NCBI RefSeq assembly: GCF_003333315.1
Contig: NZ_PSYR01000001.1
Location: 1,364,908 to 1,428,907 of the forward strand
Direction: 5' to 3'
DNA: 64,000 nucleotides
Origin: Acidiferrobacter thiooxydans
GTDB taxonomy: Bacteria; Pseudomonadota; Gammaproteobacteria; Acidiferrobacterales; Acidiferrobacteraceae
Shown here: positions 17,041 through 26,129 of the stretch, piece after piece
Position numbering within the stretch: position 1 is the first letter of the stretch
Layout: the number at the start of each line of letters is the position of its first letter
Program-made: the position numbers and the translations under genes
Notes under the pieces: model-generated
Seen by the model: the letters and a program-made list of their open reading frames with translations, nothing else
What the model was told of the DNA's origin: nothing
The model's database searches: none

Positions 17041-17090
17041 GTTCGGGATCAGATGAAAAGCGCATCGGGATGCGAAATGCGATCCCGAAC
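17041..17090. terminator. Nested hairpin after ppsA
   Basis: Perfect ten-base arms GTTCGGGATC (17041-17050) and GATCCCGAAC (17081-17090) enclose a second perfect stem CGCATC-GG-GATGCG (17061-17074). The element starts 40 bp after the ppsA stop. No clear T-run follows on the plus strand, so it may be a factor-dependent terminator, an mRNA-end stabiliser or a regulatory structure. Confidence 0.5.
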
Positions 17091-17216
17091 GTATTTGTAA
17101 TGAAGGGGGCGCTATTGTCAGTCGCTAGGCCCAATTGGAAATAGGGGCGGGCGTACATGAAAGTCGGCCGCCAGGCACTACAAATTATGCCGTACGATAC
17201 GGATACGGCCACTTAT

Positions 17217-17241
17217 CATATATCGCCAAAGCCGATATATG
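17217..17241. promoter_or_regulatory. Inverted repeat before phosphate acyltransferase
   Basis: Perfect nine-base arms CATATATCG and CGATATATG around seven bases, ending 30 bp before the ATG at 17271. A weaker dyad GCCGTA ... TACGGC lies at 17189-17209. Size and position fit an operator for a dimeric regulator overlapping the promoter or leader. The regulator is not identifiable. Confidence 0.45.
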
Positions 17242-17270
17242 TTGCGTCCAGACCATAACAGGAGACGCCG

Positions 17271-18197
17271 ATGACGCTTGCGAGCCTCGAGGCAGTACTG
17301 GACCTTGCCGCATCGTTGCCTCGCCTGCGAGCGGCGGTGGTTGATGCGGGCGAAGAATGCGTTCTTCGCGCCGCCTGCGAGGCGCATGATCATGGGTTTA
17401 TCGAGCCCATTTTGATCGGCGATAAAGGCCGTATCGGGCAGCTTTTGGAAACGATGCCTTCTGATGGCGGTGATCGTCACGTGTTCCGCATTATACCTGC
17501 CAGCAACTCTGAGGAAGCTGCCGAGAAAGGCGTCGAGATGGCTATCGCAGGGGACGCGCAGATTGTTATTAAAGGCCACATTCATAGCGATGTCTTCCTT
17601 CACTCGATTTTAGCGAAACTGCGGATCGGCCGCAGGCTATCGCATGTGTTTATTGCCGAGCTAAAGACCTACGAAAAATTGCTTTTTATAACAGATGCGG
17701 CAGTGAATATCAGCCCAGATCTGCGTGATAAGGCCGCCATTTTACAAAACGCCATTGATTTGGCGCACTTGCTCGATATAACGGAACCGCAAGTGGCCTG
17801 CATTTCGGCAGTTGAGGTCATAAATCCGGCCATCCCCTCGACTATAGACGCGGCCTGCCTGGCGAAAATGGCCGACCGCGGACAGATTATCGGTGCACGA
17901 GTCGATGGACCGCTGGCTTTCGATAACGCGATATCGGCGGAATCAGCACGAGTCAAAGGAATTCGTAGTAGTGTGTCAGGACACGCCGATATTTTGCTTG
18001 TACCAGACCTGGTTTCCGGAAATATTCTGGCCAAGGATCTGGAATACCTGGCGGGTGCCACGCTGGCAGGACTTGTGCTAGGCGCCCGGGTGCCGATCAT
18101 TCTTACTTCCCGATCCGATCCGCCGCGCGCGCGGCTCGTCTCGGCAGCCCTGGCCGTTGTGATGAACGATCGTCTTTCAAAAAGAACCCCTGCCTGA
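17271..18197 (+). CDS. Phosphate acetyl/butyryltransferase family protein
   Basis: A 308-residue PTA/PTB-family enzyme, which exchanges CoA and phosphate on an acyl group (acyl-CoA plus phosphate to acyl phosphate). Recognisable blocks are EPILIGDKGRI, VIKGHIHSD, the central SHVFIAEL, ITDAAVNISPDL (a strongly conserved PTB/PTA block) and LLVPDLVSGNILAKDLEYLAGA near the C-terminus. The length matches single-domain phosphate butyryltransferases, and phosphate acetyltransferases of the bifunctional-enoyl-hydratase type, rather than the long Pta of E. coli. No acetate or butyrate kinase is adjacent. A CAGGAGAC ribosome site precedes the ATG. Confidence 0.85.
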   Translation: MTLASLEAVLDLAASLPRLRAAVVDAGEECVLRAACEAHDHGFIEPILIGDKGRIGQLLETMPSDGGDRHVFRIIPASNSEEAAEKGVEMAIAGDAQIVIKGHIHSDVFLHSILAKLRIGRRLSHVFIAELKTYEKLLFITDAAVNISPDLRDKAAILQNAIDLAHLLDITEPQVACISAVEVINPAIPSTIDAACLAKMADRGQIIGARVDGPLAFDNAISAESARVKGIRSSVSGHADILLVPDLVSGNILAKDLEYLAGATLAGLVLGARVPIILTSRSDPPRARLVSAALAVVMNDRLSKRTPA

Positions 18198-18350
18198 GCG
18201 GTAGCCATAGGAACCGTTAACGCGCCAACGATCGTGGCTACGCCATGATCCAAAAAAGAGGCCGATTGCTCGTTCGGCGGCGGTCACGCCAAGGCCATAT
18301 CGAAAAAAAGGGCAAAACGGGACGATGTGTAACGCTTGAGGAGGTGGGCT

Positions 18351-19627
18351 ATGACCCATGTCATGACGGATATACTTATCATCGGTGGGGGGCCTGTCGG
18401 CATGATGACCGGAATAACGGCCGCCGATTTCTGGCCGGGAAAAAAGATTTTGGTGGTGCGCCCCGAAGCGGAGGCGCTAACCCAATGCGGCATACCGTAT
18501 ATATTCGGCATGCTTGGAGGGACCGATTAGTATCTTTCGGGACGCGCGCCGTTGCTTGCGGCAGGCGGTCAATTGCGCATCGGTTTCGTGAAATCCGTAT
18601 ATAGAATAAAACGCGAGGCGTTGCTCGAAGATGGCACATGCATACGGTAAGAGCGGCTTGCGCTGGCCATTGGCGGAAAAAACTTTATGCCAGCGATGCC
18701 AGGGATGGATCTAGATGGGGTATGGGGCATTCATAAAGATCATGACTATTGAGAGAACATGTTTAGGGGGGTTATAAAAGTCATGAAGCGCCTCACGGTG
18801 ATAGGCGGAGGGTTTATCTGGGTAGAATTCGCCGATGAAATAAGGAAAGGGGGGATTGGTGTGCATATTATTGAGGCGCGCGCATTTGCTTGAGGGCGCT
18901 TTTGATATAGACGCCCATGAACAGTTCGCGCGTCGAAGCGATAGTGATGACAGGACAGGCACCGTTGGCGGTCTAGTGGGTACTTGTCGGAATCGGCGTG
19001 AAGATGAACGTGGCGCTGGCGGAATCCATGGGCCTTACTATTAATCATGGAATCATATGGGTTTATGCGTTGCAGCGTTCGCGGGAAAATAAGGTCGCGT
19101 TTGCGGTCGGTGATTGTGCGTATACGGCGGATTGTTTCACACGGCGACCCAGCCATGCAATGGTGTCCTAGCAGGCCGCAGCACAAGGGCGTGTCGCCAG
19201 CACGAATTTGTATGCATTGCCTCAAACTCGCCATAACATCGGTTCTGTGAGTGTGTACGCGAGCGAAATCGAATGTCTGGCTTCTGGTGTGGCAGGTCTT
19301 ACAGCGTGCGAAGCAGAAGCGGAATGGGTGAGAGTGATTTACGGGGAGGCCCATTTGCCAGAACACTATCCGGCATCCATGCCAAACACAACGGAGCTAT
19401 TCTGCCGGGTTATATTCGCAGCGGATCCGTTTCAGATTATGGGGGGCAGGGCTGGGTGGGCCGGCGACGGGTGAGCTTGTCAATACCATAGCGCTTGCGA
19501 TCCAGGCACATGTCGCTGCGGCAGATATCGTGACGATGCAGTTTTGTAGACAGCCAGCCAGCCAGCCACGCGTTACTCCGTCCTTGCATCCCTTAGTTGC
19601 GGGCACAGGAGATTCCTTGCGCCGGCG
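18351..19627 (+). pseudogene. CoA-disulfide reductase/NADH oxidase-like flavoprotein, decayed
   Basis: Pieces of one FAD-dependent disulfide reductase lie in order but in different frames and with stops. They are TDILIIGGGPVGMMTGITAA with the redox Cys block QCGIPYIFG (18363-18530), and FMPAMPGMDLDGVWGIH (near 18690). Next comes KRLTVIGGGFIWVEFADEI, the NAD motif (near 18784), then VGDCAYTADCFTRRPSHAM (near 19108), then the C-terminal end LAIQAHVAAADIV...SLHPLV (near 19490-19600). The intact family reduces CoA disulfide, sulfane sulfur or O2. At least four frame changes or stops make it non-functional. Bases 19628-19857 hold no gene. Confidence 0.8.
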
Positions 19628-19857
19628 TATTCATGCGCATTCAGAGCGGTCGGCGTCGCAAGTGCAAGTACGGCAAATTCAAGGGGCTTGGGGTGGCGGG
19701 CTCCCATGCGCCGATAATGTGAGATCTGAACACCAAAAATATGGCGGCCAGGCGCTATTTCGTGTGCGGGCTGTGATCGCCACCACTTCCTGGTCTGTGC
19801 CCAGGCCCCTAGGAGGTTACGGGGCGAGAAAGTGCCACGTATGAGCGAGCGAATTCT

Positions 19858-21552
19858 TCAGGAGGGCTCGGCTATCATAGTGATGTAGCCTACCGGGCAT
19901 TCGTGGGCGCACAATCCGCAGCCTTTGCAGTAGTCATAGTCTATGCGGTAATGGGAGCCATCGGCGGCCAGCTCGCGGGTCTTTAGAATGGCTTGATCCG
20001 GGCACAGCGTCCAGCAATTGTCGCAGGCCATGCAGGTACCGCATGAGAAGCAACGGTTGGCGTCGGCCGTGACCTGATGAATCGTCAAGCCACCAGCGAT
20101 TTCACGATTGTCTAGGCGATCTTTCGGCGGGAGGAAGGGTTCTTGCGGGCGTTGTGCATGTTCGAAATAGTGGAGATTAAGTCCATCAATGCCGATTGTC
20201 GGAAATTCCGACTTCGCCGGATCGCGAGGTTGGCCCAGCAAATGGGCATGAATGGCGGCTGCTGCGCGTCTGCCGTCTCCTACGGCGCCACTCATGGTGC
20301 CCCAGGCGTGCTCGCGGGCATCGCCGCCAACGAATAGGTCGGCATGTCCTGTCACGCGCCCGGCCTCGTCCGCTAACAAAAAAGGTTTGTGGCCGAGCAG
20401 AGCCTCCATGCCCTCTGGGTCGACCTCTTGGCCAACGGCGGGAATAACCTGATCGACATGGAGCACCGTTTCGGTTCCCTCGAATGGGATGACATCGAAG
20501 CGGTTGTTGGCATTGGCCACTTTTTTCATACGGACGAGCTCTAGCCCAACCACTTTTTCACCGCGTAGGATCAGGCGGTGGACGCCATGCTCCGTGTGGA
20601 ATAGGACGCCTTCCTCCTGTGCCTGATGGATATCGAGCGGGGTGGCCTTCATGGCGACTTCGCGGGCAACGCCTGGCCCGGGTAGGGCGTCGTGGGTGAT
20701 GAGGTGCACTTGCGTCCCGGCGCGCGCAAGCACGCGGGCCATGTCGATGGCGCTGTTTCCGCCGCCCACGATCGCGGCGGAGCGATACTTAGGCACGGTA
20801 CCGAAGGCCACCCAGTCCTGTAATAACGTGAACGCCGAATGCAGATCGCTGGGGGTCCGCCCATCCACATCCCATGGACGGGCGCGATGACGGCCTGGGC
20901 CCAGGAAGACGGCCGCATACTCCTGGGTCAATTCCGCAAGCGAGAGGTCGCGGCCCAGAGCCGTATTGGGTAAGAAGGGGATGTCAGCGGCAAGGAGTCG
21001 TTCGACTTCCGCGTCGAGTACCGTGCGTGGCAGACGGTAAGCCGGCAAGGCCATACGCAAGGTGCCGCCGGCAGCGGGCAGCCGGTCAATAACCGTAGCT
21101 GAGATATGCAATCTGCGGAGGTGGTAGGCGCAAGAGAGTCCTGCGGGACCGGCCCCCACCACGGCTACCTTGGGGGCATTGAAGGGGAGCGGCGGTAGCG
21201 CGTAGTCCCAGCCGGCGCGGATCGCCTCGTCGCCCAGCAGCCGCTCGCAATTGTGAATGGCGATGGCGGCGCCGAAGTGGCCGCGGTTACAGGCGTTTTC
21301 GCAGGGGTGGTCGCATACCCGCCCGGTGATCGAGGGGAGGGGGTTTATCGCCACCAGGAGCCCCCATGCGCCCTTGAGATCCCCTTCTGCCACCCGGGCG
21401 AGATAATCGCACGGGTTTTCTCCCGCTGGACAGCCGTTGTGGCAAGGCGCCGAACGCTGAGAATAAACGGGCCGCATCGTGCGCCAACTGCCCGTTTTGA
21501 AGGCATGGGATGTGGCGGGGTATGCAAAGGCGCCGGGGGTCATGACTGGCAT
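19858..21552 (-). CDS. GltD-like NAD(P)H/FAD oxidoreductase with C-terminal ferredoxin domain
   Basis: A 564-residue protein in three parts. The N-terminal iron-sulfur helical domain has CHNGCPAGENPC and CDHPCENACNR. A GltD-type flavin/NADP core follows, with VAVVGAGPAGLSCAYHL (FAD) and AAIVGGGNSAIDMARVL (NADP). The C-terminal two-cluster ferredoxin has CFSCGTCMACDNC and CKGCGLCAHECPVG. This combination is found beside 2-oxoacid:ferredoxin oxidoreductases, where it joins the NAD(P)H pool to the ferredoxin/POR cluster chain, the ferredoxin part replacing PorD. It is the last gene of the por operon (gamma, alpha, beta, this), 11 bp after the beta remnant. The protein itself looks intact although the beta subunit is destroyed. 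Confidence 0.88.
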   Translation of the reverse strand: MPVMTPGAFAYPATSHAFKTGSWRTMRPVYSQRSAPCHNGCPAGENPCDYLARVAEGDLKGAWGLLVAINPLPSITGRVCDHPCENACNRGHFGAAIAIHNCERLLGDEAIRAGWDYALPPLPFNAPKVAVVGAGPAGLSCAYHLRRLHISATVIDRLPAAGGTLRMALPAYRLPRTVLDAEVERLLAADIPFLPNTALGRDLSLAELTQEYAAVFLGPGRHRARPWDVDGRTPSDLHSAFTLLQDWVAFGTVPKYRSAAIVGGGNSAIDMARVLARAGTQVHLITHDALPGPGVAREVAMKATPLDIHQAQEEGVLFHTEHGVHRLILRGEKVVGLELVRMKKVANANNRFDVIPFEGTETVLHVDQVIPAVGQEVDPEGMEALLGHKPFLLADEAGRVTGHADLFVGGDAREHAWGTMSGAVGDGRRAAAAIHAHLLGQPRDPAKSEFPTIGIDGLNLHYFEHAQRPQEPFLPPKDRLDNREIAGGLTIHQVTADANRCFSCGTCMACDNCWTLCPDQAILKTRELAADGSHYRIDYDYCKGCGLCAHECPVGYITMIAEPS

Positions 21553-21563
21553 GGGGGATCTCC

Positions 21564-21797
21564 TTATGCGAAATGAAGGCCACCGCGGCGCACGGTGTCC
21601 GCACCCTCTGTGTCGAGGGCGTCAGGGGCTCCCCCTTTCAGGGCATAGCTCTCGATATTGTGATCGGCGAGGGCCTGGAGATGGGCCAGTTCTTCACGGG
21701 CGAGGGGGTCGTCTGCAAACAGATGCTTAAAGCGTCCCTGGAGCTTCAGGTAGTCCGCCACCGGGTGAATCTCGCGGATCGGCATGACCTCGACCAA
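21564..21797 (-). pseudogene. porB: 2-oxoacid:ferredoxin oxidoreductase beta subunit, C-terminal fragment
   Basis: Seventy-seven residues: VEVMPIREIHPVADYLKLQG, then RFKHLFADD and EELAHLQALADHNIESYALK. These match the end of a PorB beta subunit, where the IRE-HPV-DYLKLQGRF block closes the thiamine-diphosphate domain. Its 5' side is cut at 21797 by the IS3-family element. The N-terminal piece lies on the other side (23059-23273). Together they give about 150 of the ~300 expected residues. About 150 central residues, including the thiamine-diphosphate GDG block, are absent, so this is an insertion plus deletion, not a simple insertion. Confidence 0.8.
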
Positions 21798-21860
21798 TGA
21801 AGTGGTCCCCCGTTGACGGACCTCTAATGGATGGATTAAACCAACCACTTGGAGGTCACT

Positions 21861-22157
21861 ATGGAACGTCAGGTTCGTGCTCAATATACCGCCGATTACA
21901 AGGCGCAGGCAGTGTCATTGGCAGAGAGCCTCGGAGCGGCAAAGGCTGCCCGCAAGCTCGGTATTTCGGTCAAGACGCTGGCTAATTGGATCCGCATTTC
22001 GCGTGATGGAGCAGGGTTCGCCAAGGACGGGAAGCGCCGTCCTGTGAGCGATGTGGAAGCTGAGAATGCACGGCTTCGAGCCGAGAATGCTCAGCTGCGC
22101 ATGGAGCGCGATTTCATAAAAAAAGCCGCAGCGTACTTTGCGAAGGAGTCCAAGTGA
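21861..22157 (+). CDS. IS3-family transposase OrfA
   Basis: A 98-residue OrfA. The helix-turn-helix KAARKLGISVKTLANWIRIS binds the IS ends. The C-terminal leucine-zipper helix, with AENARLRAENAQLRMERDFI, mediates assembly. A run of seven A (22118-22124) in the codons before AAAYFAKESK, followed by GCC, is a classic -1 slippage site. OrfB lies in the -1 frame with no stop in between, so a fused OrfAB transposase can be made. The ATG at 21861 follows GGAGGTCACT; an upstream in-frame ATG at 21849 overlaps that ribosome site. Confidence 0.9.
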   Translation: MERQVRAQYTADYKAQAVSLAESLGAAKAARKLGISVKTLANWIRISRDGAGFAKDGKRRPVSDVEAENARLRAENAQLRMERDFIKKAAAYFAKESK

Positions 22158-23047
22158 AGTACGCCTATATCGCCTCGCAGCGGACTCACTACCCGATCGG
22201 GTTCATGTGCCGGGTACTTGAGGTATCGACGTCGGGATTCTTCGCCTGGCAGGCCCGAGAACGTGCGCCACAGAGCGACGCGGACGCTCCGTTGCGTGCA
22301 GCGATCATACAGGTCCACGAGGAAAGCCGGCGCCGCTATGGTCGCCGGCGCCTCACGCATGCCCTGCGCGCACAGGGCATGCGCATCAACCCCAAACGTG
22401 TGCATCGAGTGATGCGCGAGGAAGGCTTGCGAGGCGTGCGTAAAGGGCGCTTCGTGCCGCGCACGACCGACAGTGCCCATCAGCGCGCCATCGCCCCGAA
22501 CGTCCTACAGAGGCGATTTAGCGTCGACACAGCCGTGCCGGCCTGGACAAGCGACATCACGTACGTTGCCACTCGTGAGGGCTGGCTGTACCTGGCGGTG
22601 ATTATCGCCTTACAGACACGCCAGGTGCTCGGCTACAGCCTCTCGGATCGCATGCCCGATGAGCTGGTGCTCAATGCGCTGCGCAATGCCTGCCATCTCC
22701 AGACACCGCCATCCGGTACGGTGTTTCATTCCGACCGCGGCAGCCAGTACGCCAGCGATGATTTCCGCAACGCTCTCGGCGCACTTGGCATGGTGGCCAG
22801 CATGAGTCGCAAGGGAAATTGCTGGGACAATGCGGTCTCGGAGAGCTTCTTCGCAACACTGAAGACCGAAGAAGCGACCGAGCCGTATGCGACAAAACAG
22901 GACGCCCACAGAGCGATCGCGCAATACATCCACGGATTCTACAATCCTGTCCGCCTGCACTCATCACTCGGATACTTGTCGCCCAACGAGTATGCGCGCA
23001 GAATGCAACACCCAGATCAAGACCCGTCTATGAGGTCCGCTGCGTAG
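22154..23047 (+). CDS. IS3-family transposase OrfB (integrase catalytic domain)
   Basis: A 297-residue DDE transposase. The N-terminal HTH_21-type region holds RRYGRRRLTHALRAQGMRIN. The rve catalytic core carries the first Asp in WTSDITYVATREGWLYLAVI, the second in VFHSDRGSQYAS, and the Glu in NAVSESFFATLKTE. The ending RLHSSLGYLSPNEYA is typical of the family. The GTG at 22154 overlaps the orfA stop. In practice the active enzyme should be the OrfAB frameshift product. All three catalytic residues are present, so the copy could be active. Confidence 0.92.
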   Translation: MKYAYIASQRTHYPIGFMCRVLEVSTSGFFAWQARERAPQSDADAPLRAAIIQVHEESRRRYGRRRLTHALRAQGMRINPKRVHRVMREEGLRGVRKGRFVPRTTDSAHQRAIAPNVLQRRFSVDTAVPAWTSDITYVATREGWLYLAVIIALQTRQVLGYSLSDRMPDELVLNALRNACHLQTPPSGTVFHSDRGSQYASDDFRNALGALGMVASMSRKGNCWDNAVSESFFATLKTEEATEPYATKQDAHRAIAQYIHGFYNPVRLHSSLGYLSPNEYARRMQHPDQDPSMRSAA

Positions 23048-23058
23048 GGACCACTTCA

Positions 23059-23273
23059 TGCAGCCAAGGTACCCGCCAAGCGGATTCCGGCCACGCGGTG
23101 GTGAAGACCTCGAGACAACCGGTGGCGTTGGCGACGGCCACATCGGGGCCTGCCGCCTCTAGAGTCAGCCGTGCCGCGAGCGCCTGCCCGCAACCTTGGC
23201 AGGCACGATGCCCGGATTCCAGGCCTTGAAAGCGTGGCTGGGTCCCGCGAAGATCATGCAGTGTCTGTGACAT
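23059..23273 (-). pseudogene. porB: 2-oxoacid:ferredoxin oxidoreductase beta subunit, N-terminal fragment
   Basis: About 71 residues: MSQTLHDLRGTQPRFQGLES, then GHRACQGCGQALAARL, ANATGCLEV and SAWRVPWLHE. HRACxGCGxxLA is the cluster-binding start of PorB (CxxC), and NATGCLEV is its first thiamine-diphosphate loop. After the conserved VPWLH the frame enters the IS element. It pairs with the C-terminal fragment at 21564-21797; the middle of the gene is missing. Its start overlaps the end of the alpha-subunit gene (23254-23273). Confidence 0.85.
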
Positions 23274-24458
23274 CAGGGGTGGTCTCCCGGCCGGTTTGTG
23301 AATGGATCGGCAGCAGCTCAGGTCGGAGGTCGATTGCGCTCATGCGCGGATGAGGTTTGGTGATGGCCTCAAGGAGGCGCGGATAGATCGCAAGCGGCAC
23401 GTCCCGGCCGCCCAGGCCGGCTGCGAAATTGTGGACGCGCGGTGGCTTGTCCATGTCTGTGAGGGCGGAGCGTATTTCGGCCCCCACGATACCGTCGGCG
23501 CCGGGTGCAATGGCGCGCTCGAGTACGATGAGATCGGTAAGACCGGCGCACGCCGCGCGTAGCGCCGCCACGGGAAAGGGGCGAAAACAGCGCAAGTGCA
23601 TAAGCTTTACCGGCGGCCCAGGAAACTGATCACGCGCGTCCAGGAGCGTGCCAAACACCGAGCCGAGAGTAAGGATAGCGATGCGTGCCTGTGGCGGCCC
23701 GTCCACGCGCAAAAGCGGCGCCTGTTCGCGCCCGCACATCATGGCCCAGTCTCTTGCTGCGGCTACGATTTCCTGTTCGGCACCCAGGAGCGCCGTATGG
23801 TGCATATGGCGTGCTTCGGTGAAATACTCCGGTGCGACCAGGGTGCCCATGGAAAGCGGGGCTAGTGGATTTATGGTGCGCGCAAAATGATAGGGTGGCA
23901 GGAAGCCGTCGACCGCTTCCTGAGTCGGCAATTCCAGTGATTCCAGGGTGTGGGTGAGAGTAAAGCCGTCCACGCACACCATAACCGGCAGTTCGCAGTA
24001 TTCGGCGATACGAAAGGCCTGGATGGTCGTATCCACGGCGTCCTGGTTGTCGGCACAGTAGAGCTGGATCCAGCCGGCATCGCGCACCGCCATCGAATCC
24101 TGCTGGTCGTTCCAAATGGAAAGCGGGGCCGATACCGCGCGGTTCGCGCACGTTAGTACCAAAGGTACGCGCAGCCCGGAGATATTAAAGAGCACTTCGC
24201 TCATCAGCAGAATGCCTTGCGAGGCGCTGGCAGTGTAGGCGCGGGAGCCTGCGCAGGCCGCGCCCAGTACTACCGAGGCGGCCGAGAATTCGCTTTCCAC
24301 GCTCACTAATTCACAATGAAGCTTGCCGTCTGCCACAAGCGTGGCAATGCGCTCCACAATGTGGGTCTGCGGCGTGATGGGATAGGCGGCCACCATCTGA
24401 GGCCGACATAGGGCCACGGCATGAGCAATGGCCTGGGGCCCTCAAGCGCTTGTGACAT
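23254..24458 (-). CDS. porA: 2-oxoacid:ferredoxin oxidoreductase alpha subunit, 5' end possibly frameshifted
   Basis: About 390 residues of a PorA alpha subunit: VAAYPITPQTHIVERIA (thiamine-diphosphate/pyruvate side), ELVSVESEFSAASVVLGAACAGSRAYTASASQG, and the transketolase C-domain LILERAIAPGADG. With the beta, gamma and delta parts it oxidises pyruvate to acetyl-CoA, reducing ferredoxin. The expected start MSQALEG begins at the ATG at 24458, overlapping the gamma stop. It is one base out of frame with the rest; the break lies in the G/C run near 24432-24441. A GTG at 24417 would give a protein lacking ~13 residues. Because beta is deleted, this subunit has no local partner. Confidence 0.82.
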
Positions 24459-25017
24459 GGGTACGCCCTTTCCAGATGCCGCTCGGCGTGGCGGCGGCCA
24501 CTTGATCGATCAGGCGGAGATTGCGTGCCAACACCTCACCGGCGAAGCGTATTACCAGCGCGTTCTTGAGGCTCGCAACTGGTAGCAGCTCTGTCAGCGC
24601 AAGGAAGGCCGCTAACAGGGCGGTATTGGGCATGGGACGACCGAGGATCTCAAGTGAGAGGCGCGTGGCGGGTAGCGCATAAGTCGTTCGCCCAAAGGCG
24701 TCCGACAATGCCCGCGAATCCCGCTGGGAATTGATCACTACCCCGCCTTCGGGGGCAAGACCCGCCAGGCTCTCCGGTAGTGCGGCCAGGGTTTCGTCCT
24801 GGATGATGACAAAGACGGGTTGGTTTACCTCGCAACGGCGACGAATCGGTGTTTCGGCAATGCGTACGAATGCCGCCACAGGGGCCCCTCGGCGTTCCGC
24901 GCCGAAGCTCGGAAAGGCCTGCGCAAACCACCCTTGGGCAATGGCGGCAGTGGCAAGCCCATAGGCTGCGACGACACTACCCTGCCCACCCCGTCCATGG
25001 ATACGAATCTCAATCAT
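24442..25017 (-). CDS. porC: 2-oxoacid:ferredoxin oxidoreductase gamma subunit
   Basis: A 191-residue PorC gamma subunit: MIEIRIHGRGGQGSVVAAYG is the family's hallmark start, then SFGAERRGAPVAAFVRI and ITS-like NSQRD in the middle. PNTALLAAFLAL closes the fold. It is the CoA-binding/structural subunit of the four-part pyruvate:ferredoxin oxidoreductase. It is the first gene of the minus-strand operon (gamma, alpha, beta remnant, NAD(P)H oxidoreductase). The ATG at 25017 follows GGAGGG; the longer reading lacks homology to the family. The promoter should lie in the AT-richer stretch just above, around 25030-25200. Confidence 0.9.
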   Translation of the reverse strand: MIEIRIHGRGGQGSVVAAYGLATAAIAQGWFAQAFPSFGAERRGAPVAAFVRIAETPIRRRCEVNQPVFVIIQDETLAALPESLAGLAPEGGVVINSQRDSRALSDAFGRTTYALPATRLSLEILGRPMPNTALLAAFLALTELLPVASLKNALVIRFAGEVLARNLRLIDQVAAATPSGIWKGRTHVTSA

Positions 25018-26120
25018 GCTATCCCTCCGTGGCCAATCAATAAGCGCCATTTCCGATAGAGAGGACTGCCGATTTCTGTGCATGGCGACCGCTGGTTTCG
25101 GTCACAGACGAATGATCCAACCCAACGATAATAATCGCCAAAAGAACGGGCCAAGCTATAATACAGAGATACACTACGGTGATAAACCGCCACTAGTGTT
25201 GATATCCATCATGCGAGAGTTATTGGGGATATGTCGCGGCCGGCGGACAGCGTGCTTGCATCCCTCCTTGATGGAAATCGCGCGAACGCCGGCATGCACA
25301 CCAGCCCGCCGTTATCGTGGCGACGCCGTGGCCTTGTGGCGCCCGGTCGGTCCATCATCGGGAGCGCGATCTCATCCCTATTCCGTTAAGGTCAGGCGCC
25401 CTGCGCCTCGGCCACGGTCCGGTGGACCTCCTCGCCGGCCATGACCTCTTTTCCTCATGCAGGCGGCAAGCGCATTCAGCGCCGTGCGTTTTCTTTTGAG
25501 TATCGTGCGTACACCGGCGGTGTCCGTCCTCGAACCGCATTTTGACGGTCGCATCAATTTCCCGTGCCGTGTCTTCGCGGCAATGACGTTCCTCTGGGTA
25601 TTCGCTTACCTAAGTAAAATGTCTGCTGGCGTCGCCCATAGGTGAGTGCGCCGGGCTTGTCGCTCAGGCCGAGTCCTGTGACCATGTCGCGGGCAATCTC
25701 GCTTGCACGTTCAAGATCACACGCTCAAGATCATTGGATGCGTCGGTTGAGGTATTACCAGGCACGATCGCTACGGCGGCCCGTTTGTCGAGCAGGACGG
25801 TAATCTCGTCTTTGCGCTTATCTTTCGTGGCGAGAAGCTTCTCAGCCACTGGCAATTGCAGTGTTCGGAGGGCGCGCCCGTGGTAGCGTAACAAGAGCGC
25901 CAGGGGGATCTTGGCGCTCAGGGAACATACGCCCCGGCCGCTGCCCCCGAAGTCCGATCTCTTCCTTGCCCCGCATGGTTTCGGCCGATCTCTCTCCGCC
26001 GCTCGCCCACCGGGCGCCACGGCGGCGGGGCTTGGGATGGCGCCGGATTCCTCGCGCTCAGCAAGACCTGCCGCTCGTGCGCCAGCGCCGCGCTCGCTAC
26101 CCCGCCGGCTTCGGTCGGCC
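25018..26120. other. Gene-poor stretch with one unassigned coding relic
   Basis: No complete gene is recognised. A minus-strand reading at 25664-25930 (LSAKIPLALLLRYHGRALRT, then EKLLATKDKRKDEITVLLDK) has protein-like composition. I could not place it in a family, and its upstream part is low-complexity. It is possibly the tail of a decayed mobile-element or plasmid gene. Confidence 0.35.
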
Positions 26121-26129
26121 CGTGACGTA

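Larger units (their letters stand above)
21798..23058 (+). mobile_element. IS3-family insertion sequence A, copy 1 (complete, 1261 bp)
   Basis: The ends are inverted: TGAAGTGGTCCC at 21798 and GGGACCACTTCA finishing at 23058, with similarity continuing inward (GGACCTC on both ends). It holds overlapping orfA and orfB. The outside bases (CAA on the left, TGC on the right) show no target duplication, and the interrupted porB gene has lost its middle. The element therefore marks a deletion or recombination scar. An almost identical copy lies at 41822-45644, itself split. Confidence 0.92.
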
